Of a stretch of DNA of 64,000 nt, positions 33,860-44,153 are shown piece by piece. The notes beneath the pieces were generated by a model. That model searched no databases. It worked only from the letters and a program-made list of their open reading frames with translations, and was not told the DNA's origin. The position numbers and the translations under genes were made by a program. The DNA is from Bemisia tabaci. Lineage: Eukaryota; Arthropoda; Insecta; Hemiptera; Aleyrodidae. Every line of letters begins with the position of its first letter. Position 1 is the first letter of the stretch. The stretch spans positions 9,610,001 to 9,674,000 of the forward strand of contig NC_092801.1 in the NCBI RefSeq assembly GCF_918797505.1, written 5' to 3'.

Positions 33860-34014
33860 CAGTGACGAGGCGTGAATGTATCGAGTATCGATATTTCCCC
33901 ATTTGAAGCTATTGTAAAGAATCGATTATTATAGTGTCCACTGCGAAAACCCTGATTATCGATCCTTTTCCATTGGTTTACATGGTAGATCAATCGATAA
34001 ATCGCAAAGCAATG
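33860..34014. mobile_element. hAT MITE family C, copy with eroded right end
   Basis: Left end CAGTGACGAGGCGTGAATG; the right end has lost the CGCCACGCC stretch (ends GCAAAGCAATG). Flanks GTATTAAA (33852-33859) and GTATCAAA (34015-34022) match at 7 of 8. Confidence 0.75.
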
Positions 34015-34025
34015 GTATCAAACGA

Positions 34026-34194
34026 CAGAGGCGTGGTGTAAATAATCGGATTCTGCGATATATTCTCTCATTCGAAAGCTATGGCGAAAGAATCGATTAT
34101 AAGGTGTTCGCAGCGAACATCCTGTTTATCGATCCTTTCCATAGGATTTAAATGGCAGATAAATCGATTCATCGCAAAGCACGCCACGCCACTG
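34026..34194. mobile_element. hAT MITE family C, copy abutting the previous one
   Basis: Ends CAGAGGCGTGGTG / CACGCCACGCCACTG. Flanks TCAAACGA (34018-34025) and TTAAACGA (34195-34202) match at 7 of 8. The left duplication overlaps that of the neighbouring C copy. 34200-34830 shows nothing else. Confidence 0.8.
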
Positions 34195-34830
34195 TTAAAC
34201 GAGCGTCGGCAGCGCGATGTATCAAGCCAATGCAAACCCGACAAAACGACTCCATCGAAGCTAATCGATAGCTCGAGCTCGATAGCCTTTTCCTTTTATT
34301 TGTTGAATATTGGATTACGACATTAATGACAGTTATTGAAACAATATTGCTAGCTCCCGTGCGTTGGCACAATCGCGCGAAATATTCCGTTACTCCTGCG
34401 ACAAAACGACGTAACTGAATTTTAATATAATTCCTGTCGCCCGTACAAGTCAAAGTCGTTGCGGGGTGTCGTGGGGGTGGAGATAAGCTTTTTACGTCCG
34501 ACGTCGGACGCTCTTTATGGAGGGCGGGGTGGGTTCCGGCGAGATCTTGCAAATGCGTCGAGCCAGGACTGACAACCTGTCGCGGATGAAAGCGTTCAGC
34601 GGGATGCGGGGTATTATCAATTTTATATTTAGCCGTTTCCGTCAATTTCTCGCGGTAGAGAGGGCATTTTTGCAGGGGATGGGATTTTGCAGTCTCTAGT
34701 GTCCGGGCTAAGTGGCCGAAGCATAATAGAGAGCCGGCGATTTTATTATGGAGGGTGGATAGTGGAAATAACGGGCCAATCTAACTATATATTCCGGGCT
34801 ATTGTTCAACTAGCGGGTTGATTATTGAAT

Positions 34831-35047
34831 CACTGGTAAAAAAACCTCTTGGTTCAAGAGTGCAGTTTCTTGTCGCCGGATTCAAGAGTCTGGAATCTTG
34901 TTTAACGCAAAACCGCTTGAATCAATGCGGAATCCGCTTAAATCAATGCAAAATCCGCTGGAAACAAGAGTTCAAGACTCTTAAATCCGGCGACAAGAAA
35001 CTGCACTCTCAAGTCAATGCACCGCGGCATTGGTCCAAGAGGTTTTA
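34831..35047. mobile_element. Foldback related to family A
   Basis: Starts CACTGGTAAAAAAACCTCTT and has arms with AGAGTGCAGTTTCTTGTCGC and its complement, plus AAGAGTCTGG as in family A. The interior (ATCAATGCGGAATCCGC) differs and the right terminus is eroded. 35050-35890 shows nothing firm; a GTGAGT at about 35808 follows a T-rich stretch. Confidence 0.55.
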
Positions 35048-35901
35048 GCGGCTCTGGTGCTTGCACTAGAGCTGCTATTCCGGACGGTCCCAGCTGGGGA
35101 GTATCAATGCAGCATGTTACATTGTAGAGACCGCGCGTTGGTTGATGGGAATCGGCGCCATTTTCGGCTATGTTCCTTGTCATGACTTTATTTTATTGCA
35201 TACTGTTTTATTGTTAGTCAATGCTATGTTGTGTATTGTATTTTTGGAATCATGGTGATACAGTCAACAATTCAAAACTTGTTTGTGCTTTTATCTCGTG
35301 ATGGAAAAAATGTACTTTACGTTCAAAATTTGAAAATTTGAATTTTAAAGTTTTCGCGGTTAAGGAAGCTTTAACTACTGGGTTGGAGCTTCCTAGTCAT
35401 ATTACTTGATATCAGCTGATAGCAAACAAAGGTTACCAGGGAAACCGTAAACGTCTAACAACTATCGTGGCCATTGGGGCGATTATTGAAATGATATCGA
35501 CTGTATGTCGCCGCTTACGACAGGACATAGCCCTATCTTAACTGTGTAATATATCGCAATTCGATATTGTTTTGATTTTTAAAAGGAGCAATTCATTCAT
35601 ACAGTTCCGATTAGTTTTGGCGAACGGGCCCTTAACCTACGGCACTCGGCTCATGGGAATTTTTTAACTTGTCCTGGACGGACTCGTCTGTAGCGCCTCG
35701 TTCTTCGTTGTGTGTGTGATTTCGTGAAGAAGTTTCTATGGCAATTTGCTTTTATTTGTGAGCTGTTTTTTCACGGGATTTTTGAATGTTCTGTACGAAT
35801 AAATTCGGTGAGTACCTCATTTATCCCTCCTTCCAGTAAAATTATTTCAACTTTTCCTTCTCCCTCATTCTGGACCCACTCATGGGCTGATTATTTATGA
35901 A

Positions 35902-35961
35902 ATTGATCTTCGAATACCTTTTGATGAGCTAGGGAAATGGAACCATCTGCATCTCATGGAC
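35902..35961 (+). pseudogene. 60-bp inverted partial copy of the mariner-like fragment
   Basis: TTGATCTTCGAATACCTTTTG through ATCTCATGGAC matches, in opposite orientation, 36171-36232 of the transposase fragment with about 10 differences. Too short to encode a domain. Confidence 0.55.
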
Positions 35962-36011
35962 AATAAATAGTTGCCGTAATTAAGGTCATCCCGTGATTAA
36001 GGTGCCGTGAT

Positions 36012-36281
36012 TTAAGTCATAAATTCTTCATCTAATTCTTGATTCATCTCCAAAATGTCTGCTAAAGCTTTCATGCGCTTCTCCTTGTATGCATGAATGA
36101 GCAAATTGGGTATCGAACAAGCGGACACTTTTTGAAAATTTAGATGATTCTGGACAATATCGTACAGAAGTCCACGAGCTGCAGATAGAACCATTACCTC
36201 TAGCTCATCAAAAGTTATTCGAAGATCATTCAACAACCTCTTTGACAAGTTGCAAAAACTTTTCGTTAACAATAGTGTCAC
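36012..36281 (-). pseudogene. Mariner-like transposase helix-turn-helix fragment
   Basis: An 89-codon frame. Its C-terminal half, ...NFQKVSACSIPNLL...KEKRMKALADIL, resembles the linker of Tc1/mariner (and SETMAR/Gvqw-type) proteins, KVxARWVPxxLTxEQKxxRV. The preceding DELEVMVLSAARGLLYDIV corresponds to a degenerate second helix-turn-helix. The DDE catalytic core is absent. Decayed piece, not a host gene, at moderate confidence. Confidence 0.5.
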
Positions 36282-36845
36282 ACGGTACTAGGAATATTTA
36301 CTATTTAACGAACCTTATATTTCCCTGACTCAGTCCTAAATTATAGAAGTATGCGTTACTTTTCCAGCAATCCAAAAAAACAATTATACAAAAAACCAAT
36401 ACCTACACTTTCAGATATAAAAATGCAAATTTTTTGCAGCCTCGCTAAACGACTTATCAACCAGAGATTTTTTAGGAAGCGGACCTCCAAAGAGCTTTCA
36501 AAATTAAAAGTATACAACAAGTGATAATGCCATGTATTCGCCATATCAAAGCCCAATACACATTTATACACCGGCTACGTAAATCTGCTAAGTTACAAAA
36601 CATGAATCGACAGTTGTCGGATTGTACATCAATGACAAAATGTGTCTAGGCCCTCATTCTTGACTACAACTACTGCCCCCAGAGCCGCTCTCCGACGCCA
36701 ATGCGTTGGAGCTTCTGCTTGTTTTTTTATACCAGTGAAATTAATCGACTAAGCGATACACATAGAGGACAAAGGGAGTATGGAGCGATCTCATTGGTTG
36801 AAATAGGTGGTTCCTATGGACTAAGGTAAAATAAAAAGATGGACT

Positions 36846-37050
36846 AACTGGACCGAGCTCATCAGAAACGAACCAACCCACTTTTACGAAAAAATTGAGT
36901 TGAGAATGTTTTTGAGTTTCATTCGCCGTTTATTTTCTCCAGCCAAAAATTGAAAGTCTAAAAACAAACAAAAAATTGTTAAAAGAGGGGTTGAAGTTAA
37001 TTTTCTTTATTGAGCCTCATGCAGGGTAAAACTTCAAAGTAATAAAATCC
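36846..37050. mobile_element. MITE family J, one arm, copy 2
   Basis: CTGGACCGAGCTCATCAGAA, GAACCAACCCAC, AATGTTTTTGAGTTTCAT and CGTTTATTTTCT match the right half of the 6681-6930 copy in reverse. 37060-37430 shows nothing recognisable. Confidence 0.6.
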
Positions 37051-37436
37051 ACCAATGCTCCTTATTTTAAAGCATTTTGTTCTTAAAAAAAGAGACATTG
37101 AAGTTCCAGTCAGGAGAGAAATTAGAGCCACCAAAACGCGTCTGACTATGAAAATGTAAAAGGGAGAGGCGAGTTTTTTTTTCTGTCAAACATAAAAATA
37201 CCAATAATTGTCAATTCTAGCTACAAACTGTATTATTCTGGAAAGCACCCTCATCTTCTACCTCACTTTAAATTACCGCCCCTCAGAGTTCAAAGCAATG
37301 AAGTGATATTGCAGCACTTAGAAAAAGACTTCATATCCTGTTGGCGCGAGTTCAACAGGTTGTCTTAAGAACCTTAGATCCTATTCTTATGGCCCTTGTA
37401 GCTCCTTCCATTCCGGGTTTCCTCAGATGGATCTCC

Positions 37437-37563
37437 TTGGACGTATTTCTGCCAAACGGAACTATATGCATTAGGACATGAGCCCTAAAGCCCATAAGAA
37501 TACATGCATAAAAGGGCTCACGTCATAATGCACATAGCTCCGTTTGGCAGAAATACGTCCAAT
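37437..37563. repeat. Hairpin family AA, copy 1
   Basis: Arms GGACGTATTTCTGCCAAACG / CGTTTGGCAGAAATACGTCC enclose GGACATGAGCCCT / AGGGCTCACGTC, giving a nearly continuous 127-bp palindrome. Related hairpins at 60353-60600. Confidence 0.7.
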
Positions 37564-37740
37564 GAACTTAACACCATCCTCGAAAATCGGCAAAGATCGT
37601 GTAACAAATCCAAAATAAGGTAAAAAGTTTGCATGATACGAAGTGAAGCCACAGTCTCTTCATCCATTATTTTAAACGGAGGGAGAGGAATAATGCGAAG
37701 AATGTCGATGGGAAGTAAGAGACCTCGCATATCCCTTTAA

Positions 37741-38188
37741 GGTGATTCGATGGACGCCATATTTTGACTGAGAACGGCATGCGATATATCGCATCAATCG
37801 GTTCCATTTTTTCAGCTACTCGTCATTTTTCTCCAATTTTGAGATCGCAATTCTGTTGTCAGGAGACTAAAGCACTTACCAATTTTAACAAAGAAATTCA
37901 ACGTAATAAAGGCGTGGTTTTTTTATAGAGAAGATATAGCATTCGACTGCAGTCTCGATATCAGTATCGAATGCGATGTTTTCTCTCTAAAAAAAACCAC
38001 GCCTTTGTTACGTTGAATTTGTTTGTTAAAATTGGTGATTGAGTGCTTTAGTCTCCTGACAACAGAATTGCGATCTCAAAATTGGAGAAAAGTGACGAGT
38101 AGCTGAAAAAATGGAACCAATTGATGCGATTTTGATGCGATATATCGCATGCCGTTCCCACACAAAATATGGCGTCCATCGAATCACC
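37741..38188. mobile_element. TTAA-flanked foldback family M, copy 2
   Basis: Same ends as copy 1 (GGTGATTCGATGGACGCC and complement), TTAA at 37737-37740 and 38189-38192. Arms of about 210 bp are highly similar to each other and to copy 1. Confidence 0.75.
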
Positions 38189-38653
38189 TTAAGAAGTTGC
38201 GGAATTTTTATCACACCTTATTTTTCCTTTGGGAAAGTATAATCCACATGGTTCTCGTAAAAATCACTACAAAAACCATTTTTCGACTATTGAGGGATGC
38301 AAATGCGTTTAATATCGCATACCATAGTGTTTTTCATTAAGTAAACCGAAATTCGACTGAATTTAATAGATTAGTGACGTGAAAATTGTTCGAAAAATTT
38401 GCTCGATACTCCTGTGTTTGTTCACCTCCCACTTGAATACTTTTTAGATCAACATTTCAATGAAAGATCGGTGTAAGCAATCAGAGAGCGGTTCCCTCTG
38501 ATTTAAGTATCACAGAAAAAGATATTCCTTGAGATTGAGAGTAAAATATAGAATTTTCAAGCACCAACTGGCAACGGCGTTTTCAAATTGACCCAAAACC
38601 AAAATTCGACTGAATTTAATAGATTATTGGCGTGAAAATCGTTCGAAAAATTA

Positions 38654-38860
38654 AGTTAACCGAGGCATTTCATGATTTAAACGAATTTCTGACTTTAGCT
38701 CTTGAATAACATTCTACCAACCACCACTTAATTTAACATTTTCAATTGTAATTCATATTTTTAATTATTGTATATTGTAATTCCTAATGTTTTTTGACTT
38801 GTGTCATAGCTCCAATAATGGGGCTTTCATGTACGTAAATATAATAAATAAATAAAATTT
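38654..38860 (+). mobile_element. 5'-truncated non-LTR retrotransposon 3' end
   Basis: About 205 bp inserted in the 253-bp array, ending in ATAATAAATAAATAAA after CATAGCTCCAATAATGGGGC. An (A/T)-rich simple tail, no inverted repeats and a short repeated AAAATT at the borders fit a truncated LINE 3'UTR. Confidence 0.55.
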
Positions 38861-39121
38861 GCTCGATAGCCCTATGTTTGTTCACCTTCCACTTAGATAC
38901 TTTTTAGACCAACATTTCAATGAGAGATCGGTGTAAGCAATCAGAGGGCGTTTCCCTCCGATTTATGTATCACGGAAAAAGATATTCCTTGAGGTTGAGA
39001 GTAAAATCTGGAATTTTCAAGCACCAACTGTCGACGCCGTTTTCAAATTGACCCAAAACCAAAATTCGACTGAATTTAATAGGTTATTGGCGTGAAAATC
39101 GTTCGAAAAATTTGCTCGATA

Positions 39122-39346
39122 CACTGGAAAAAAACACATTGGATCTAGAGTCCAGACTCTTAAAACCTTGACAAGAAGAAATACTCTTGATTCAATTAGA
39201 TTTAAGCTTAAATCAAAAGGATATCCGCTCAAATTAAGAGGCTTGGTTCTTGAGCTAAGCTTAAATCTGATTGAATCAAGAGTATTTTTTCTTGTCACTG
39301 TTTTCAAGAGTCTGAACTCTAGATCCAATGTGTTTATTTTCCAGTG
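39122..39346. mobile_element. MITE family A, copy 11 (TA duplication)
   Basis: Ends CACTGGAAAAAAACACATTG / TTATTTTCCAGTG, TA on both sides, inserted in the third 253-bp unit at GCTCGA-TA. Removing it and one TA restores the repeat. Confidence 0.9.
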
Positions 39347-39864
39347 TAGCCCTATGTTTTTTCACTTCCCACTTAGATAGTTTTTAGACCAACATTTCAA
39401 TGAGAGATCGGTGTAAGCAATCAGAGAGCGGTTCCCTCTGATTTAAGTATCACAGAAAAAGATATTCCTCGAGGGTTGAGTGTAGAATCTGGCATTTTCA
39501 AGCACGAACTGGCAACAGCGTTTTCAAATTGACCCGCAATAACAAGCAAGCTGCTCGGAGTGGTGGATTTATTGCCAGCTTCCACCCCTCCGCCCTTCAA
39601 GCCCCTCCCCCGGCGCTTCTGCAACCCGTTTTCAAGGAGCGACCACATAATTACCGCTGAGTGTTAGATTTATCTCTGCTTTTTTTTTAATTTTTCCCGG
39701 CTCCTGCTTCGCTCGGCTCTTAGTTCTCTTGTTTCAGTTTGTAACTATCCCTGCCCCACCCACCACACCCTTCTCGCAGCGTGTTCCTTGGGCTCTCAAA
39801 GGGATACAAATGGGGGCTCCGACATGTTGCCACCCTTAGTTTCAGGCCTACATGTGCTGCAGTG

Positions 39865-40130
39865 TTCGAAACTCACCTTTGAGTTTTAGGAGCCGTGTGG
39901 GCGCATCAAGCCCGATTTTTAGGCACCATTGAAGATTTTTTAGGGGCCAAATTGACTTTTGCCTGTATATTACGGCGCATTTAGTGGAAAGTTAGACGTA
40001 AGATGTTTTCACAACAGAACCAGTGAGTAGCTGTAACTTGGGGAAAACGAAAGCACTAGAGAATGAAATCGTGAAGAATAGAAAAAGCTTTCACTTGAAG
40101 TGCTCAAAATTCTGAGTTTTTTCAATTTAA
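39865..40130. mobile_element. Element family P, left half
   Basis: CAGTGTTCGAAACTCACC, TTTTTAGGCACCATTGAAGA and GTAGCTGTAACTTGGGG match 14921-15180. The right half is missing and AT-rich sequence follows. Confidence 0.65.
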
Positions 40131-40204
40131 ATAGATTTGTTTTTCTTTCTTTATGTGACTTCCAATGAAAATCCAGAATTTTGGGGGATAATTCTTAGGG
40201 GCCA

Positions 40205-40313
40205 CGGGAGTTGATTTTAGAGAAAACCGGTGGCACCATCGTGTTTCTCGCAAACTTTTACACAAGAATAAATAGTCAAATCGCAAATTCCTCACACATG
40301 CAACATCTCCATT
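40205..40313. mobile_element. Foldback family E, right-arm fragment
   Basis: GGGAGTTGATTTTAGAGAAA, GTGGCACCATCGTGTTTCTC and CATGCAACATCTCCAT match the right terminus of E. 40320-41000 shows nothing recognisable. Confidence 0.65.
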
Positions 40314-41019
40314 GTTTAGCTGCACCCTGCTTGTCAACATTAATTTGCTGCTTCTGACGCAAGTTTTGCAGGATTAAAAATAGACCTGGCAACAATGCAA
40401 CCAACAGCTTGGTTGTTTTTAGCTCCACGTTCTCTCATTCCACTCTCAGCGCTTTGCTTTAGTGCCTTCTAAAAGTCCAACATGTTTGTATCTTAGATTA
40501 TTCTCTTTTCGTGGAACCTTTTGCTCAAATTGCAGTGTAGATTAAATGAGTCCGGCCCTTTATATTTTCATGGTTCTCTTGTAGAGCTCGAGAGATATTG
40601 TTTTGAAGAACAAAGAATGAATTTTCACTCACATAGCTCGACATCACTCTTTCAACGCTTTATTATACAAGAGAGTTTTAAAAAATCCCCCTCCGAAAGG
40701 CAGGTATTTTAACAGTAGAATGGGCTGCTAGATCTAGACGCAGTATGAATTTAAGTATTACAAGACATGATTGGGGGCGATTCTAAAAATCAACTGCCAA
40801 ACAAGATGAAAGATTTCGTAACCTCCTCGAAGAAAAGTCACCTACATCAAGCAGAACCCCGCTCTCATTCAGCGATTTTATTCTTGACACAAAATAAAAT
40901 CGTCTTGACTGCATACTCAAGAATGTTTCTGCCTACATCGAGTTACTTTTTTCTCTAATGAAATTCAAAAATTATGGTAAACGTTATTGAATACGGGTGC
41001 TAGAACTTAGTGAATTTTC

Positions 41020-41440
41020 GGACTACCGCTCTCATTTGTGCAGTAGTATCTTGATTTATTTTGCGAGGAAAGCTCGTGACTCTTAAAAGATGCCTGTCAT
41101 TCTTGGTATGTTGGAACGCCTTCAATTTCGTATGATACTGTGCAACGCTTCTGTTGTGAAATAGTTGCTTGAGGCGCCGTGGCACGCTGCGGCACGGCAA
41201 AATGCGAAAACGCGCACGGCCCCTACAAACCCAAGTGGATACTTCACGCATTGCGCAATGCGTGAAGTTTCCATTTAGGTTTGTAGGTGCCAGAGCACGC
41301 CGCTCCGCTCTGTTGTGTGAGGCTCTAACATTTAAACTCACGGAGTCAGCGTTTTGCAACTCATGATTTTGAAATTTTTGCACACTCTTCATAGATTATT
41401 CTCATTTAAATTGATGAAAAAAAGATACATATCAAAGGAA
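41020..41440. mobile_element. Foldback family S, copy 3
   Basis: Shares with 48160-48560 the left part TTATTTTGCGAGGAAAG, GATGCCTGTCATTC and TTCGTATGATACTGTGCAAC. The core is CCCCTACAAACCCAAGTGGA / TTTAGGTTTGTAGGTGCC around CACGCATTGCGCAATGCGTG. Right part CATGATTTTGAAATTTTTGC. Confidence 0.7.
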
Positions 41441-41631
41441 AATACAATGTGTGTTTTGTAAATATTAGGTGGTTCCGTGTCAAAAATGATTTCCAAAGCA
41501 CTTTAATTTTTTCTTTTATATTTCGTAACTATATAAGACACTTTGAAGCCGCTGCAAAACCTTCTTCGTGAGAGAATTGTTGCCAGATTGTGCTGAAAAA
41601 TCAGTACTAACCCCATTTTAAACCCATGATA

Positions 41632-41894
41632 TATATCGACGGTGCAAGTCGGCAATCACATAACTCGGTTTGCGACGTCGCAGACTTCCTGTCATACTTT
41701 ATTTTTTAAATGGAAAACTACTCAACGGCAATTCTTTAAAACTGTCATGATTTTTCTTCTCAATGCGAAGAAAATTCTGCAAAAACTTCAAGAAACAATG
41801 TCAATTTGCTCTCCTTTAAAAAAATGACGTAGAGGCGGAGATTTTCAGACACCGCAAACGAGTTATTTGATTGCCGACTTTCACCGTCGATATC
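41632..41894. mobile_element. MITE family AB inside the receptor intron
   Basis: Terminal inverted repeats of about 42 bp (41633-41675 and 41853-41893, containing TCGACGGTG and AAGTCGGCAATCA) flank an AT-rich core. A diverged partial relative lies near 60000-60110 (TTTGCGAC...GCAGACTTCC). It starts 57 bp downstream of the receptor splice donor. No clear target duplication was read. Confidence 0.6.
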
Positions 41895-41950
41895 TTTTTT
41901 AATGGCACAACCGGACAACTTTGCATAAGAGTGATAAAGAGAGGAAAAGG

Positions 41951-41956
41951 ACTGAC
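41951..41956 (-). promoter_or_regulatory. 5' splice donor of the receptor exon
   Basis: On the minus strand the coding sequence reads CAAG|GTCAGT directly after codon 84, leaving phase 0. Protein similarity to amine receptors stops exactly here, which supports a genuine exon end. No matching acceptor with TM3 sequence was recognised in the 42 kb downstream. Confidence 0.7.
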
Positions 41957-42208
41957 CTTGAAAACCTCCCAGGTGGCGCTGAAAGGGAGGACGGCGATGC
42001 CGACCATGAGATCGGCGACGGCGAGGGAGACGATGAAGAGGTTGGTGACGGAGCGGAGCTTGGAGGACATGAAGACGGCGGCGATGACGAGGATGTTGCC
42101 CAGGATGACGATGACGTCGATGACGCCGAGGGCCACCAGCGAGGAGATCTGCCGCGGGTCGTCCCACGTCACGTTCTCCAGCAGCGCCGCGCACTCCGAA
42201 GCGTTCAT
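41957..42208 (-). CDS. Dop1R2: Dopamine receptor Dop1R2/DAMB-like, first coding exon
   Basis: This exon starts a class A amine GPCR. Dop1R2 (DAMB/INDR) is the insect dopamine receptor coupled to cAMP/Ca2+ signalling in the plasma membrane of neurons. Eighty-four codons are visible. The N-terminus (residues 1-21) has two sequons, N2-A-S and N12-V-T. TM1 spans about 22-46 with the GN-x-LVI motif (N38 = 1.50). Loop 1 is [11 protein letters not shown]2 spans about 55-79 with SLAVADL (D66 = 2.50) and ends [11 protein letters not shown], which from memory is the Dop1R2 signature at this place. Reading continues past Lys84 into non-family sequence, and a GTCAGT donor follows Lys84 in phase 0, where I recall an intron in this family. 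The start is the first ATG of the open frame, with a purine at -3, but the N-terminus is short, so a further upstream exon is possible. TM3-TM7 exons were not found at lower coordinates. Another biogenic-amine receptor is the main alternative. Confidence 0.77.
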
Positions 42209-42259
42209 GCCCGCCCCCGCGCCCCGCGAGCACGAGTCCCGCCGCGCTCACCGCCCGAG

Positions 42260-43400
42260 GCGCATCCTCCGCCCACCGGAAACGCACGACCGGAAGTCCA
42301 CCACCGGAAACGCACGTTCAAAATGGGAGACAGGAAAACGTGACAATGAAAACGGGCAACAGGAAACAGTTACCGGAAAACGTACTAACGGAAATGGATG
42401 ACCGGAAACGCCCAACCGGAAATGAAGCACCGGAAACGCACAACCGGAAATGAAGCACCGGAAACGCACAACCGGAAATGAAGCGCCGGAAACGCACTAC
42501 CGGAAACGGTCGGGACGGCAGCAGGCAAATTCGACCGGAACGAACTGTCGGAATCGGGAAACGGGAAAAGGTGCAAATGAGAGCGGGCGACAGGAGACAG
42601 TTACCGGAAACGCACTCCCGAAAATGGATGACCGGAAACGCTCGAGGCGGCAGCGAGCAAATGGAAACGGTCTACCGGAACGCACTGTCCGAAATGGGAG
42701 ACAGGAAAATGTGAAAGTGAGACCGGGCAACAGAAAACACGTCACCGGAAACACACTACCAGAGATTAAGTACCGGAAACGCACCACCGGAAATGCTCAG
42801 GACGGCAGCAGGCAAATGAAGACAGTCGACCGGAACGCACTGCCAAAAATAGACGACAGAAAAACGTAAAAATGAGGACGGGTAACAGGAAACAATCACC
42901 GGAAACGCTGGAACGGAATTGCTTGCGAAACCGAAGGAAAAATGGGGCGGATCGACCGAAACGCACTACCGGAAACGGAAACTGGAAAAAAAACGTGGAA
43001 ACGGTAACGGGCAACGGGAACAGTCGACGTGAACGTTGGACCGGAATTACTCGCGAAGGCAACAGACGAATGGGAACGGTCGAAGTGAACGCACTTCCGG
43101 GACAAAAACGGGAAAAATTGGCGACCGGAAATCGAAACAAGGAATCGGACACACCTCGATACGAAGGAATTAAGTTGCAACAAGATTAAAATAGGAGATC
43201 TGTAACAACGGTAGGAACTTGATTTTCAGCGTACTCGAATCCGAAATCGAAAATATGTGCGAACGAGACAGACGTTGACGATAAAGAAGAAGAAAAATAA
43301 AAACGGACGGGGGCGGAAACACTCACACGACCGGAAGCATCGAACCGGAATCCGGAAAAATCACTCCGGAACTTCTTTCGTTGAATAGAAAAAAAACACC
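42260..43400. repeat. Degenerate CGGAAA minisatellite upstream of the receptor exon
   Basis: The motif ACCGGAAACGCAC and variants recur dozens of times with irregular 12-30 bp spacing, within longer units of about 120 bp that carry GACGGCAGC and GGCAAAT. Long frames on both strands here are low-complexity by-products (Arg/Gly/Asn-rich on one strand, Phe/Arg/Ser-rich on the other). The block begins about 50 bp upstream of the receptor ATG, so it may lie in the 5'UTR, an intron or the promoter. It is unusually CpG-rich. Confidence 0.75.
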
Positions 43401-43699
43401 TGGATCACAGTTGAAAATACCCGACTCCGCACAAAAAATAACGGGTTAACGAGAGTAAAGTGGAAGGAATCACTTAGAGGTGGAGCTCGTGGCATAAGGT
43501 TAGGGCCGGACCAAAAGAAAGGCGAATTTAAAACAGCACAACCGATTGAATTTCAAAAAACACTGTTAATTAAAATAAATTTGGGGGTAGAATCGATGAA
43601 TCCCGTACGATATTCGATCGAATTTAACGAGCTGGAAATGCAACACTCGGGAATTAGGTCACACGTCGAATGGTACAAACTGTAAAGATGAGACCCGGA

Positions 43700-43930
43700 A
43701 CGTAAAACCGCAGCCGGGTTAATTAGTGTTCTTTTTGGGTCGCGTGTTGCGGGTTGCATCCGCGGATCAAACGGCGTGGCGACGGACGGTCCTGGTAGCC
43801 TTGTCCCGGAACGGCACTTTGACGGGCATGGCGAATCCCCGGAACTACCCGGGGACACCGCTCACGCGGGAGACAGCGGGGCGAGTGCGGTCGGGGTTCC
43901 CCGGCCCCCGCAGCTGGGCTTTAGTTCCGT
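43700..43930. promoter_or_regulatory. CpG-rich block, candidate promoter/5'UTR region
   Basis: This short block is much richer in G+C and CpG than its surroundings (GGGTCGCGTG, GCGGCGTGGCG-like runs, CCCCGGAAC). It lies about 1.5 kb upstream of the receptor start codon on the minus strand. It could hold the transcription start, but no TATA box or initiator was firmly identified, so this is position-based inference. Confidence 0.3.
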
Positions 43931-44153
43931 GTTCCCAGAGTCGAGCATTTTTTTGCAGCTACCTGTGAACAGACAGAAAAAGGCATTCTTAGTTCGAGAG
44001 TAGGTAACATCTTTTTTTGCGTGCCGCACTCAGGAACATGGAGTGACTTTCTTTACTTTTTTGAGCTTAAAGCTTTTCCGACACTTTTACTTGTACTTCC
44101 GAGGATTCAACGCTTCCTTATGGACAATTCAGCTAGAGCATACAGAGGAATTC

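Larger units (their letters stand above)
38345..39540. repeat. Tandem array, unit about 253 bp, with two insertions
   Basis: The unit starts near ACC(G/A)AAATTCGACTG and contains GATCGGTGTAAGCAATCAGAG and AGATATTCCTTGAG. Starts at 38345, 38598 and 39059. After subtracting the insertions at 38654-38860 and 39122-39346, the spacing is close to 253 bp each time. A GC-richer flank 39540-39860 has no recognisable gene. Confidence 0.8.

Noticed and set aside
41760..42287. 175-codon minus-strand frame overlapping the receptor exon in another frame
   Set aside because: Arg/His/Gly-rich shadow frame of the GC-rich receptor exon.
42248..43189. Several overlapping Arg/Gly/Asn-rich and Phe/Arg-rich frames upstream of the receptor
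   Set aside because: They come from the CGGAAA minisatellite, where lack of stops is a result of composition.
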